Shown piece after piece: positions 12,341 to 24,523 of a stretch of DNA of 64,000 nt (its first letter is position 1; every line of letters begins with the position of its first letter). Made by a program: the position numbers and the translations under genes. The notes below the pieces were generated by a model. That model was not told where the DNA came from and searched no databases. It was given only the letters and a program-made list of their open reading frames with translations. The stretch covers positions 35,982 to 99,981 of the forward strand of contig VTPC01008778.1 in NCBI GenBank assembly GCA_011009095.1, given 5' to 3'. This DNA comes from Ignelater luminosus (lineage: Eukaryota > Arthropoda > Insecta > Coleoptera > Elateridae).

Positions 12341-13078
12341 TCGGAATCTACTCTAATGGTTGTTTATTGACAATTGTAAAAAGGCAATGAAAAACATCTG
12401 ATTACTATGATTAGAAAATAATGAAATTTGTCCAATTACTTACAAATCAAGCTTTAGCCTATTCATTGCAGGGCATTTGAACCCTGATCGGCCGCATAGA
12501 CTTCCCGAGGTCTCTGTCTAGATTACATCCACTTGCCACTTCAAATTAATTCATATTAGCTTGTTATTAACAAACAAATTAACTGCAGAGTACTATACTT
12601 AATGGATGCTACAAATCCTCGGAGGTTGGAGAAGGTGCAAGAAAGCTCAGTTGAGTCAAAATGATCACAAAATAATTCCTCTCGTACATCATTGTACACA
12701 TCCAGCAATACTTCCAGTAGTACTAAAATTGTCTAACTTTTTCTATACAATAGAATCAACGAATAATATCATGAACACTCACTTGGAAATTCATGCTACA
12801 AGAAAACGAGACGAGCCATATGAGTGGATAATCTCGCATAATCTATAAGACAGCTTGACTTGCATTTTTCACAACCCAGATTACAACCTCATCAAGGTTT
12901 ATTGAAAGCGAATTCTCATTTTTCAACAGCTTAAGCTACAGTTTTGCATTTGTTAATTTTTAGATCCGACAGCTTTTCATTTTGTGCACTATGAGATCGG
13001 AGAACGCCACGCCCAAGAGCCAAAACTGGCCGATTGTGTTGGTTCTTGAACATATAACTCCACTTGGTCCCAATATAA
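12341..13078. other. Non-coding stretch
   Basis: Nothing coding recognised. One short open frame at 12606-12848 has no family motif and no supporting signals. Confidence 0.5.
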
Positions 13079-13445
13079 GGTTTGTTCCAGCAGTAAAATT
13101 CAAACGGTTTGTGGTTTCATGCAAACTAGTACCTAACTTATTTAAAATCAGAAACTAGTTGGGAACATTGTTTTAACTGGAACAAGAGTCTGACAAATTA
13201 TGATTTGCAAGATAACCGTCCGATGTCAGCGTCCATTTTGTTTGTTGATTTGATCCTAGAAAAATTTGTAAAAGGTCCAGGGATTTTACAAACAGTTTTC
13301 AAACGATTTGTAAACAGTTACGTTTACTAGTGGAACGTCTGACTACCAGTCAACTTACTCGACTTTCTTCTGCTGGAACGCTAATTTGCATTTGCGCATG
13401 TGCCAAACTGTTGGCAATGGTTTGTAACTGCTGCTGCAACAAACC
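13079..13445. mobile_element. Probable MITE with inverted ends
   Basis: The left end GGTTTGTTCCAGCAG and the right end, read in reverse as GGTTTGTTGCAGCAG, form an imperfect inverted pair 367 bp apart. The interior carries repeated variants of TTTGTAAACAG and GGAAC and no coding frame. A clean target duplication is not obvious, so boundaries may be off by a few bases. It lies just upstream of the hAT/mariner nest. Confidence 0.5.
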
Positions 13446-13773
13446 TATGGATTATGGATCGTCATCTTTCCGGTAGAAGAATAGGTTGAGATCGTGGCTG
13501 GAATCAAGGAATTCGAGTAGAGGCGCTGTGTTTAGGGACTTTTCACCATTATTTTAAGCTAATCGAAGTTGGGTTTGATTTCATACAGGGCCGGCGGAAC
13601 ATGATTTTTCGAGGTATGTAGTGCAAAAAAAGGTCCTTACACACATGTAAACCAAACAGGCGCGCGGGCGCAGAAAAGCGATTTAAACGATTAAAAAGTT
13701 CTTTTATTGTATATCATTTATAAATAATGAATAAATACACATTAAATAATAAAACAATAAGAAATAAAGAATA

Positions 13774-15244
13774 TACAGGGTATTTACTAAACATACGGTA
13801 AAAATTCAGGGGATTATTCCTTAGGTCATTTTAAGATTTTTTGTCCTTGGATGATTTTCGGAAAGACGCTTTCTTTCGAAGATGCAGGGCGATAAAAGCT
13901 TTTCGAAAAAAAAGCAATACTTTATTCATATTCTTAATCTACAAAACCTGCTGAGAATGACTACCACCAGCTAGGATGCATGCATCCAATCTTCTCCTTG
14001 TTGATTGCCGAACTTTTCCAAAAATACCGGGGTTGTTTCTTATTGCATTACACCCCCCAATTACCCGATTTCTCAAATCTTCTTCATTTTCCACTAGAGT
14101 AGTGTATACTAATGTTTTCAAATTTCCCCATAAATAAAAATCCGAGGGACTTAAGTCTGGGGATCGAGTAGGCCATAAGTGAGATCCACCTCGATCAATT
14201 CAGCCATCTTCATATGTTGCGTTTAAAAACTCACGAGCAACCAGACTAAAATATGCTGGCGCACCATCGTGCATAAACCACATTACGTTTCTCGTTGCCA
14301 ATGATACATTCTCTAGGACTCAGGCAGTAATTCTTCTAAAAACTTTCGATACACCTCACTGGTAAGTCTTCCTGGTAGAAATATCGTTCCAACTAACCAG
14401 TCACCCATAATTCCAATCCAAATGTTTAATGAAAATTGATATTGTAAACGATTTTTTAGTACCGCACGTGGGTTTTCATCAGCTTACACATGGTTATTAT
14501 GGGAGTTTCTAATTGCATTCTTGAAGAAATCTGCTTCATCAGCAAAAAGAATTAGCGCCACCAGTTGAGGGATTTGAACCAAAGTTTCAGTAACCATTAA
14601 CAAAATGCTGAAATAAGTGCCTGAACGCGCTGAATGTGGTATGGATTCAAGCCGTTTTACTTCAAAATCTTCCACACCGTCCTATTACTTATATTCAAAG
14701 CATTTGCTATTTTTCTGGTAGATGTACCTGCATCTTCCTCTACCATGTTCAGCACAATTTTTTCCAATTCCACCGTTGTTACTGCTGTTGGCCTTCCCGA
14801 TCTTTTATTTCGTTTAAATGTGCCTGTTTCATGAAGACTTTGGAAAGTTTTTCTATCAGGAATATAACAATTCGAATTGGCAAGTCCATACAAAAAATGC
14901 ATATATGTCATCTCGGTGTTCGTACAGCCATTCATATTAGAAAGTTTTACTAACAAAAGTTCAAGTATCAAACGAAAATACGCGACGCAATCAATTTTGA
15001 CAACTTTCAAAGAGAGAAAATGACAAGCCACTATGAAAACGATGACAAGTCACAATGGAAACGTATTGCTGGACATTTCTTGTATTCCGTAGGCTCAGTG
15101 CAGTACACCGTAGTTTACTCTTATCGTCCTGTATCTTTGAAACAAAGCGTCGTTTCAAAAATCGTTCAAGGACAAGAAAAATCTTAAAATAACCCAAGGA
15201 ATAACCCCCTGAATTTTTGCCGAATGTTTAGTAAACACTCTGTA
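13774..15244 (-). mobile_element. Tc1/mariner element, DD41D type, complete with long TIRs
   Basis: A 1471-bp element flanked by TA dinucleotides (13772-13773 and 15245-15246), the target site of this superfamily. The terminal inverted repeats are long, about 120 bp: 13774-13895 pairs imperfectly with about 15120-15244, starting TACAGGGTATTTACTAAAC on the left and TACAGAGTGTTTACTAAAC on the right. It is inserted within the hAT-like element. Its single gene lies on the minus strand and is broken, so the copy is not autonomous. Confidence 0.9.
13939..14935 (-). pseudogene. Broken DD41D mariner transposase
   Basis: The start is taken at the ATG at 14935 (MNGCTNTEM), followed by a helix-turn-helix region: RSGRPTAV, then TSTRKIANALNISNRTVWK at about 14715-14660. 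A TAA replaces the expected Glu codon right after VWKILK. After a frameshift comes ILFADEADF (first catalytic Asp, about 14545), then a stop after HNNHV; LNIWIGIMGDWLVGTIFLP; WFMHDGAPAYF (second Asp); WPTRSPDLSPS followed by the third Asp; and a C-terminal helix region ending at a TAG at 13939-13941. Between the second and third aspartates I count 41 residues with no indel, a DD41D spacing. Three or more stops and at least one frameshift make it a pseudogene. Confidence 0.88.
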
Positions 15245-15366
15245 TAAGTTAATCGACAAAAAACTGAAAATTTAAATACGAAATTCTCAGCTATCGAACT
15301 CCATACTCAAAAAAATCCCAAGTATGGAGTGTTCCATATTCACCATATGCCTTCCGCCGTCCCTGA

Positions 15367-16189
15367 TTCCATAAACGTGCAGTTAGGGTAGGTGACGATA
15401 TCAGAGGGATTTCAAATCTGAGCAGCAAAAATCATAGTGAGAAAACTGCAAGGGCTGATAAAATAAGATTTGGTATGCGTACTTAGGATGCTACATGGAA
15501 TATCCTCAAGTAAACGAATGGACGCTTGAGAACAAAAGACGTTCGTTATGCAGGTTCGACTTAATGGTAAATCAAAAAATACAGGACTATCTTCAAAATT
15601 GCTCAGATCACTAAAAAAAAGCTAGTCAGAAACTTCATCTTCAGGGACAAATGCATAAGAATTTAAAACTAGTGCGAAACAAACGACAAACAATGATATC
15701 TCATAAAACTAATGCTGTTGTAGCGTAAGGCAGCTTCCATATTTTTTTGGATGGCTGCAAAACAGTCATATAGTCAGCTACAAATAGGTTACCATTTCTA
15801 TTGCAGTAGCATGTTTAAAAGTATACGTAAGAATTCAAATGTAATTATTTCTGTAGATACGTTAACTGCTAATGTTGGATCTTAGTGGTCACCTGGACAC
15901 CAAGCAGCGACTATTTAGTAATGTAGTGTTTTTCTCTCTGTCAGGTTAGACTTTTCTGAGACACGCTATAATGTTGCAACCAACTCCAACAGGCTTTATT
16001 AGTTCATGTGATGGATAGTTAATAAACAATAAGAGAAAACTAATGTAAAAACAAAAGAAACACAATGATAATTTTCTAGGTAATATAAAAATGATACATT
16101 TACCAGCGCATAATGAACAACTAAAACGTCGGAATAGATTATGAATTGTTATTAATTAGTCAAGGTATAACGTAAGGCCTGTATATAGC
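15367..16189. other. Non-coding stretch
   Basis: No gene supported. Around 15367-15700 the composition resembles decayed repeat DNA, but I could not assign a family. Confidence 0.4.
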
Positions 16190-16760
16190 AAAAAAAAGAG
16201 ATAATTTAACCTACTAATAGTAATGACAATAATTTACTCATTCAAAAAAGAAAAATAGTTTTCTGAAATTTTGGTAATTTAGATTGTAATATAAACAGGA
16301 TTTAGAAAATATGCTCAATTAAGCATTAATTAATGCATTTAATAAAATAAAAATGAAAACTAATAAGTTTTATTGACTTACCCTGAACGACTAAAGGTTT
16401 CTTTATTTTATTTGCGTAACACAGAATACGTAGACAGGTGGATTTTGTTTACATACAATGAGACACAGGATTTTTATTATAGAGTTTTTGTATTTGACAT
16501 TAGAAGAAAGATATCAAATTTAATGAAATTTCGTGATGACAAAGGATCCACCAAAGCTCTACATTCTGTAAATGTATGGGTTTTAAATGAATTTATCAAA
16601 ATCAAGACTAGTACTTACTTATAACCTAAAGGGAAAATATTTTATTTTATAGTATGGATAATTACATTCTGAATAATTTCTAAAAAGACAACAATTAAGC
16701 TTTGAAGTGATAAAAGATCTCAATGAATTCTTCACAGGTAATTCTCCAATTAACACACCT
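16190..16760. repeat. Diverged tandem duplication, copy A
   Basis: This block matches 17510-18090 in the same orientation, about 1.33 kb away. Shared landmarks, in order: a TAGTAA(T/C)GACAATA core near 16220; CTTACCCTGAA at 16376 (17705 in copy B); TATTTGACATTA near 16491; AAGCTTTGAA followed by GTAATTCTCCAATTA near 16735. Identity is patchy with many indels, so the duplication is old. Read on the minus strand, CTTACCCTGAA becomes TTCAGGGTAAG, a good splice donor, conserved in both copies, and a pyrimidine tract plus AG lies upstream in each. That hints at repeated minus-strand exons, but no open frame is conserved between the two copies. Confidence 0.6.
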
Positions 16761-17509
16761 CGTTGAATAGTTATATGCGGGTGCTGAATCTGGAAAAAGA
16801 TATGGAATTGTATGTTAACTTCTGTTCTAATTCTTCCAGAATCTATAAATTTGGAGGAAACCATAATTGGATGGTTATCAAACCTTTGTAGAACAAATTT
16901 CATTATCTTTTTTGACAATGACGCCAATGAGCTTTTTATCGTCAGAAGCACTACTTCTTAGTAGAGGCTTATTTTTGTTAAAGTTCTAATTTTACTCTGT
17001 TCAGCTATCAAAGCTCAAAATGTATTGTCAAGATAGTGACCAAATTAATCAAAAGAAGTCTTAATTTGTTCTGGATCCACTGGCTACTTTCTGTCTGTGA
17101 TTTTAGATGTGTCTGACTTTTTATTTTTATTTCAAAAAATCTGGTGCAAGTTGAATATGGTGATTATATCACTTTGAACTTAAATTGTTAGCTGAGGATG
17201 AAAATTGTACTCTCACCAAAATTAATAACCTCTTCTTTAATTTCTTATTCCATTTCAACACAGGCAGACTCGAGAAGTTATTTACTGTCACTATTTGTTT
17301 CATTATGTTCCATAGTTTTCTTTCAATCCGACAGTGATAGACTGAAATTTAGCAAGACACAAAATCCACTATCCAGATCGTCTCACACAATGGCAGTCGC
17401 AACATAACCTCAACTATTAAGCCAAAATCAGCCAAGTTACCACTAGCTCAACCTTCCTGCTTCTCACATTCAACAATGCAAAATGAATGCATCACATTAA
17501 ATATATACT

Positions 17510-18090
17510 AAGAGTAATTAAAATGAATCTAATTTAACGCACCTATAGTAACGACAATACTTTGATGATTAGAAAAACTATTTTTCTCGAGTTTTGACAA
17601 TTTACGTTTATTTTTTATAAAAATAATCTATGAAATACACTTAAGTTAGTGTTAATTCTGCAACTAGCATAATGTAGACATAAAAGTTGAAAGGTTCTAT
17701 TGTCTTACCCTGAATATCTAGAGGTTTTTTATCTTATTGTTGTTGGTACAGATAGCAAATAAAAAACGAATTTTGCTTACCTTCTAGGACGTTATAAATT
17801 ATTTTTGAATCTTCCTATTTGACATTAAAAGACTTAATTTATTCTTTTGCATTAGATTACCGGAGCTCTCGAATTTTAAATTACCTCATACTACCAAAGA
17901 TACATCTTGTCCATCAAAACTTTAATGTGGATTTATGATAAATTTAGGTGAATTAGGACACGCTCTCGTATGACTTGAAGAGACAATGCTGATGATGCAA
18001 TTTTATTTTACTAAATTATTACTGCAAAAACAAAGATGAAGCTTTGAAATGCTAAAGATCGCCAAGAATTCTTAATAGGTAATTTTCCAA
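17510..18090. repeat. Diverged tandem duplication, copy B
   Basis: Partner of the block at 16190-16760, in the same order and orientation. It keeps the CTTACCCTGAA core, CTATTTGACATTA, and AAGCTTTGAAATGCTAAAGA followed by GTAATTTTCCAATTAC. The spacer between copies (16761-17509) is not repeated. Confidence 0.6.
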
Positions 18091-21000
18091 TTACAGTGGA
18101 AGTTTTTTCCTTCAGATGCGATTTGTCTATAGATCACAGTTGTACATAATATTGATGAGTTACATACATACATACAGGAAGATTTCAATCAATTCAATTT
18201 TTTGATTGGCATTATTTATTAGTAGAGAAATAAAAAAAGGTTACTATACTTACAGCTGTCTGTTTAGGTTGAATTTAATATTTCAAGAAAATAATTACAA
18301 GTGTAGGTAAAGATTGATTCAAGGCATTCCCAGAATTAAAAACTCTAACCTCACAATAAAAAATTCGTAGGTACATTAATCTTCATTTGATTTGAAGAAA
18401 TCGCATTTTTACAAGTTGTTTCATTATAATTAATGCATTTATTTATAGTTATACGAGATTTTTGTGGGACAAAACGAACAGAAATATCGTTAAAAGATTA
18501 GTGTATTTCGTGTTTGGTTTTTCTCATTCTTTTTCTGATTTTAAGAGAGGTCAGGTGATGAGGTCAACAGATTGAATAACGCTTAAAGTGTACGTTTAAT
18601 GTTTAATTATTAATGTAAAAAGGTGGGACAATGTTCGGAAAAAAACACTGATTATGTTAAACACGAAAAGAAAGCTTATCTATCAACCGGCAAATGTATT
18701 TTAGTACTAACATACTTGAAACCAAAAATCCAACACATACAAAACTACTTTATAGGCATGAATGCAAATGAACTCATTAAAATGTAACCCAATATCGCTC
18801 TTAAAAGTATTTTCCGATAAAAGCGAGACAATATAAATGACGTTAATTTTCGTGCATTTTAAATCATCGATGCGACTATTTATTCTTGGAATAATATCTG
18901 ATCTTTCTTAACGAAACCAGTCGAAATATTCTATCTGGGAGTGGTAGGACCAGTACATGCTACATTATTTTCAATGCCTAATTATTGTTTACATCTCAAG
19001 GTGACCGTATATGTATGTGTAGTCATAAATACTCCTATATTTCTTAGTCAGGTAAATTTGGATACCTGTTCTTTAATGCAAGTTGGTTTAGAACCTACTT
19101 TTATCAGCGATACTCAAAAGTTTAATATTTATTTAATTCCGAATTGCTGCTTTGCTTGATTGTTAATATATAAATGTTTCATCCTTTTCAGGGTTTTTGC
19201 AAGAATTTGATAGCGTTTAGGTTTCACTGGCACTTATCAAGACAGTATTTAAATATAAATACACAATCCATAAATATTTAAGATTATGTATGAAGAGGAA
19301 TTATTTAATTAGTTTTTTTTTATTATTAATATTTATTGTTACTGATTTATTAGCCAAAAATTCCAGTAACCAGCAATGAATAATTATTCGAAAAAAATTA
19401 ATTTGTGCATTTGACGTCTGAATTTAATAGCTGTGTTATAATAAGCGTTTTCTTAAAGGTCACTGAAGTAAATAAATGTAGCCATTAAATATATAATTTC
19501 AAGGACACAAAAAAATTTTAATAATAATTGTTATTTATACTTTATCTTATTTCAATAAAAAACCTAAACACTTCTTCTTTTTTTCTCATATTATACTGGT
19601 AAGTCCATCTCTGTTATATAGTCTTTCAAGACTTCAATATATTTTTATTAATTAATCTTCAAACTGTTGAGTGCCTCTGCTTTATATAATATAACCGACG
19701 ATATGTAATGAATACTTTATAGCCCATGTAATTCTATGCTCTCTACTTTTTAAAAGACTTGTTCATTAAATTCATTGGAATGTGGTATTTCGGCGTATAT
19801 TGACCACATAATCATTGGCTTTTGACGCTTTGTCTACTGCGGATTGTCTGTTAAATTCTCTGATTATAACTCTCTACTACTAAACATCTCGAGTCATTCG
19901 CGAATCTATTTCGCTTCTGATTTTTATACATCTGCACGCTTTTTATACCATACACGGTTTTTATTTATTGGTGGGAATGATCTTTTTTAAAACAGGTTTC
20001 GTTTCCTCTTTTGTATTTCCACCTTCAGGTTATTTAACTTGAGATGTCATAGAAGATTTTTTATGCTTTGCACGTATTAACAAATATAACAAAAAATACG
20101 TTTAGGTTTTGTTAATTTTTATTTCTTTAATCATTTGTGAGATTCTTTAACTTGTAACATATATCATCTAGCTTTTAAGGTACTACACATTAAGATTTTA
20201 TCAATTATACGAAGTCTATTAAGTTTTGTCAAATTTAAAGTTTCCAATAAACTTCTTAAAGGCATTTTTATTTTTATGGCCCGAGGAAGATTTTTCTCTT
20301 ACAACAGTGCTTGAAAGATTTAATTTTGCTATATCTCGAATTACATAGATACCTTTCTCCTAATAACTAAATCAAGATTTTTAAATCCAACTTGAACCTC
20401 TCGGTTTTTATTTCTGTTGTTACTCTAACAATATTGTATTAAATTAAATCTGGAATTTTAAATACCTAGTGAACTAACCTAAAAATAGAAAATATTTGTA
20501 AAAAATCCATTTCATTGATTCGAAAGCCCCCTAATGACAATTTACTCAGCAGTACCAAAATACAACCAACTGCTTCGACGCTATTTTAGTGAAATCGAAA
20601 AAGCCAGAGTAATTTTCCATTGGCAACATATCAAATGCAGTTTGTTAGGGGAGACTGTTGATGGAAAAAATTTTTCTAACACCAAGATAGCTGACTAGAA
20701 GATTGTTTTGGCGTACTATTAACAAGTTGTGCACCTAGCAGTAAAATTAAGTTTATCTTTAGGCATAAATTTAGAATTCTTAGCAATTAATTTTCTACAG
20801 TCTCCTTCTTGCACAATCATCTGTATTTCACTTCTACAGAAGTTGACAAAACTGTGAGGACAAACGAACAATAGAATGACAAAGTTGTTATAAATTAAGT
20901 ATTGATAAGAAAGCTACATATGTATAATTCGTGATCATGATCTTGAAACACAAGACAATTTTCTATTGAAGGCTTATTTACTACAAGTTCAATTTCTTCG

Positions 21001-21725
21001 TTTTCATTAAGTCTATAGATTCTGCCCGTAGAACTACTGCGCACAGCTTATAACTGCATTTTGGATTGTTCATTCGCCCTGCAATGACATTCTTATGAAA
21101 CTTACAGATTAGGAATTAAGTTTCCTTTTTATGTTTTGCCCACAGACTATCATTAGCTGTGGGGTAGTAAGGTGTAAATGAACAGATCATCACTATACGT
21201 AAATACAACATCAAGGCCGGTCAAAAAACTGAAATTTTTTTTTCGTATATAGACTTACATTCAATGAATCCAGTTTTCTTTAAGACTTTTTAACTTGAAC
21301 CATAATTTATTGTATTTTCTCAAAGCAACACTTTAGCTATTAAATTGTCAAAATTTTGGGTTGCATTTTGAATTAAACAGAAATAGATCTTTATATATCC
21401 ACATTTAGTTCTTAGCTAAAACGTCAACAAAAATCCCTTTTTTTGAGAAATGATTGAGAAACTCTAATTAGCAAAATTTTGTTTCTTGGTTATTATGTTT
21501 TGGAAAGGTGTACAGATTTAGACTTTGAGACGGACGATTTCGTTCAGCATCTTTGCTTTGGTTCATCTGCTTTTTACACTGCGTTAACTGGCTTAGTTTA
21601 GAGATTTATAAAAAGGTCTAATATTCTGGCAATTTGAGGTTATCGTATCGTGGAAATTGTTTTTAGTAAGTGTGCTTTCTATCCAGGAAATATTGCTAGC
21701 AAAAAGTTTGTTTTTTTTTAAAACT
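18091..21725. other. Long AT-rich stretch without recognised genes
   Basis: About 3.6 kb in which I found no coding frame with family motifs, no terminal inverted repeats and no long tandem repeat. Scattered T-runs and short open frames only. Confidence 0.55.
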
Positions 21726-22429
21726 TTTGAATAAATAGGTTGTTAGTTAATTGTAACGTTTCATTTCTAATACTCACGCCTTTCTGCTTACTGTAGTGAG
21801 TCCAATGAAAGCCTCAACTACCAATTCTTTCAAAAAGTTAGCAGTAGCAGCTGACATTGAATGAAGAAATATAACCATCGACCACCTAAAGCTAAAATGT
21901 TTCGATATTTAACAATATGGATTGAAATTGAAACATTATGGTTGTTGCTTACGTAACAGATTGTTAAGGAAAGCTTTAAATCATTATTCTAGTGAAAAAG
22001 ACTGTTCGGCCTCTTTAAACTACTGATTTATTGCATACATCACGTCATTATATGAAGAAAATCCTTGTCCATGCAAGTATTTTTCTAGTTTTGAACCAGT
22101 CTGTACTCACTGGGACAGGGCCGGACTAATATCATCAGCGACCCTAAGCACTGCACATTGTGCCCCCCCCCCTTCCTATTGCCTTGACAAAGACATTTTT
22201 CACAGGAACATATGCGTAATTTTATGGTCATTGTGATAGTATTTTTTTTTAATTGAATTTGAGACACTTCATGTTTTCTGAAAATTCCAACAATCTGGGA
22301 AAATCCTTGACGAGCCGTAGAGCGTAAGTCCCTTTATTACATCTGGGTCTTCAATTATTAAAAAAGCTTGTCAAGAATAATAACGCTTGTAATTCATAAT
22401 ATACTTCTTCTTCTTGTAGTGCCTATCCG

Positions 22430-23480
22430 TTATCGGATGTTGGCGATCATCAACTCCATTTGAACTTTGTTTACTGCGGCTCGGAATAGACCAGTTGTTG
22501 TCATATTAAACCATGTTCTTAGGTTTTTCAACCACGAGATTCTTCGTCTTCCATTCTTCCCTAATCGAGCACTTTACCTTGTATTGCTAATTGTAGTAGT
22601 TCGTATCTTCCATCGTTGCTCATAATACGGCCAAAATATTCTAATTTTCTTTTCTAACAGTGTTAAAAATTTCAGCTTGTTTATGTAGTCTTTCCAATAC
22701 ATTTTCTTTTGTTATATGATCTGACTAGGGAATTCTTAAAATACGTCGATAGAGCCACATTTTGAAAGCCTGTAATTTCTTGCTGCTTGCATCTGTGAGT
22801 GTCCATGGTTCTACTCCGTATAGCAAGACTGGGAATATATAACATCGGAGAAGTCTTGCTTTTGTGGATAAATTGAGATCGTGGCTTTTAAAAAGTTTAA
22901 CAATCTTTATAAACTGGACTCTTGCTTTCTCAATGCGAACCTTAAGAGTGATCCCACCGTTCGTTAGTGGTCGTACCAAGGTAAGTGTATTTATCTATTC
23001 TCTCTATCGGTTTATTATCCACTAGTATTTGCCCTTGTACTGGATTTTTGCTGATTGTCATGTATTTGGTCTTGTTTATGTTCAGATTTAGCCCAAACCT
23101 CTGGCTAGTCATTGCAATTGGTGATATTATTTCTTGCAAACCTTGAAGACTATTGGCAAATACTAACGTGTCATCCGAATACCTGATATTCTCCGTTCAC
23201 TAATACCCCTCATCTAGATCCTCAAGTGCCTATCTGAATATTTCCTCTGAATAGATGTTAAATAGCAGAAGGAACAGCACGCATCCCTATCGTACTCCTC
23301 TTACTCACTCTTTGGATTTGGAAATCTTCCCAATCTTCAATGCGAACTTTGTAGTTAGGTTCCAGTACAGATTTATGATGAGTCTCATGTCTTGTCATCT
23401 AAACCAATCTTATACTTATACTTACACATTTCAAATAAGTAACTGTTAAAACTATTTGCTTCGTTCTGTTAATATCAATT
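22430..23480 (-). pseudogene. Non-LTR RT fragment (C-terminal half), copy 1
   Basis: Reading from 23480 down: a degraded RT start (IGLDDK, then INLYWN, VRIEDWED); the catalytic box as YSDD at 23170-23181, where copy 2 has YADD; then FGLNLNINKTKYM, YTYLGT, and RIEKARVQFIKIVKLF; then LLYGVEPWTLTDAS and MWLYRRILRIP near 22740, followed by the usual C-terminal LRTWFN-type end. The 3' end carries GATAACGGATAGGCACTAC and a short AAG repeat near 22405-22425, the tail of the retrotransposon. Stops and frameshifts separate the pieces, and the 5' half with the endonuclease is absent. This RT type is frequent in insect genomes; I do not assign a clade with certainty. Confidence 0.8.
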
Positions 23481-23702
23481 CATCACCCCTCTTTGAAGAG
23501 CATCAGCACAAATCTTCAACTTTGCAGAACATAACCTTTTGTATTCGTTGGTGTCAACGTTGGTACGCATGTACGATAGTATTCATTGTGGCAGGTACTT
23601 TAAAGTCTTTTCCGCCCTTATAATGTTCCAAGGGCTGTAATGAAACACTACGTCCCTGTTCCGAACGAAAATGAATTTATTTCACGAATGAAAAAATGTT
23701 GT

Positions 23703-23769
23703 ACGTCCCACGGGAGTAAGTAGTGTTACAGTCTCGGCAACAACAAATTACTTTCCTCTCTTGGTACGT
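23703..23769. repeat. Collapsed fold-back sequence, copy 1
   Basis: Corresponds to the 115-bp hairpin at 26902-27016 but lacks its 48-bp tip. The outer arms (ACGTCCCACGGGAG against CTCTCTTGGTACGT) are still present. Confidence 0.75.
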
Positions 23770-24523
23770 AACTAATTATTTGAATCTAAATGTTTTCATT
23801 AAACAAATGATTACAATGAAATTAATTAACATAATTTATAATTATACTTTAAAAATATTTTGTCTACCTTGAGAAAAAGTTTAACAAATTATTTTTAAAT
23901 ATTTATGAATTAAAAAAAGATATAATAAAAATTTCCGGGGGTCCCTATTGAGCGGGGGCCCTAAGCATGTGCTTAGTCTGCTTATGCATTAGTCCAGCCC
24001 TGCACTGGGAGCAATGTCTAATGAATATGATGGATATTATTCTAATAATTTGAAGCCTATTTAAACAGTGTTGGCCTTTGCAATGGAAGACATATGATTG
24101 CACACCCCGCGCTGTCTTGGTGGAAGAGCAAACCTTCAGGCAACTTTTCATGTCGTTTTTCTTTAATTGACTCAAGCAATTTAGGAATCACATGGTATGA
24201 CAAGCACCTGCGATTCTGGCATCACTAAACTATGAACCTTTCTAACATCTTGTTTTTGGTTTTGATGGTTGATGTCTATCTTTACATGACTGCCTATCGC
24301 AATTAAATTATTAAATTCACACAGTCGTCTAAACGTCTTGAATTGAATTTATACTTTTTTTTTTGAAGAACTGCTCTTTGCTTGGCGCGCTCTATTTATA
24401 AGCAACCACCTTTTACAGAGTTGAATTTTTGCATGCAAGCCGAAGCATCTTTGAGGAACATACGAGGCGAGAAAGACAGTTTTTATGAACAGTGAAAGTA
24501 GACTCAATAATGTATCATATGAC

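Larger units (their letters stand above)
13586..15365. mobile_element. hAT-like non-autonomous element hosting a mariner
   Basis: The left end CAGGGCCGGCGGAAC and the right end, read in reverse as CAGGGACGGCGGAAG, are hAT-type terminal repeats. They are flanked by an 8-bp target duplication with one mismatch: ATTTCATA at 13578-13585 and ATTCCATA at 15366-15373. Removing the nested mariner and one TA leaves a host element of about 307 bp with no coding capacity, a MITE-sized hAT derivative. Near the left end is a GC-rich patch (about 13660-13675). Order of events: hAT insertion first, mariner second. Confidence 0.75.
22116..24002. mobile_element. hAT-like element with captured RT fragment, copy 1
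   Basis: The ends CAGGGCCGGACTAAT (left) and, in reverse, CAGGGCTGGACTAAT (right) are terminal inverted repeats with perfect 8-bp target duplications CACTGGGA at 22108-22115 and 24003-24010, as expected for hAT. Sub-terminal C-run and G-run segments pair loosely. There is no recognisable hAT transposase. Instead the 1887-bp interior holds a minus-strand retrotransposon RT fragment (about 22430-23480) and a fold-back sequence (23703-23769). It is therefore a non-autonomous element that either acquired the RT piece by retrotransposon insertion or carried it along. Confidence 0.85.
21726..24523. repeat. Duplicated block, copy 1 (left of gap)
   Basis: Sequence from 21726 to the gap edge at 24523 is repeated in the same orientation at 24924-27790. 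The copies differ by scattered substitutions and a handful of indels: about 22 bp present only here near 24090; 48 bp missing here near 23735; about 40 bp missing here near 24390. The repeat stops exactly at the gap edge on this side, and copy 2 begins exactly at the other gap edge. That pattern suggests either two haplotypes placed side by side by the assembler or a real tandem duplication whose junction lies in the gap. Confidence 0.95.

Noticed and set aside
14634-14953. Plus-strand frames of 66 and 105 codons
   Set aside because: Antisense shadows of the mariner transposase on the minus strand.
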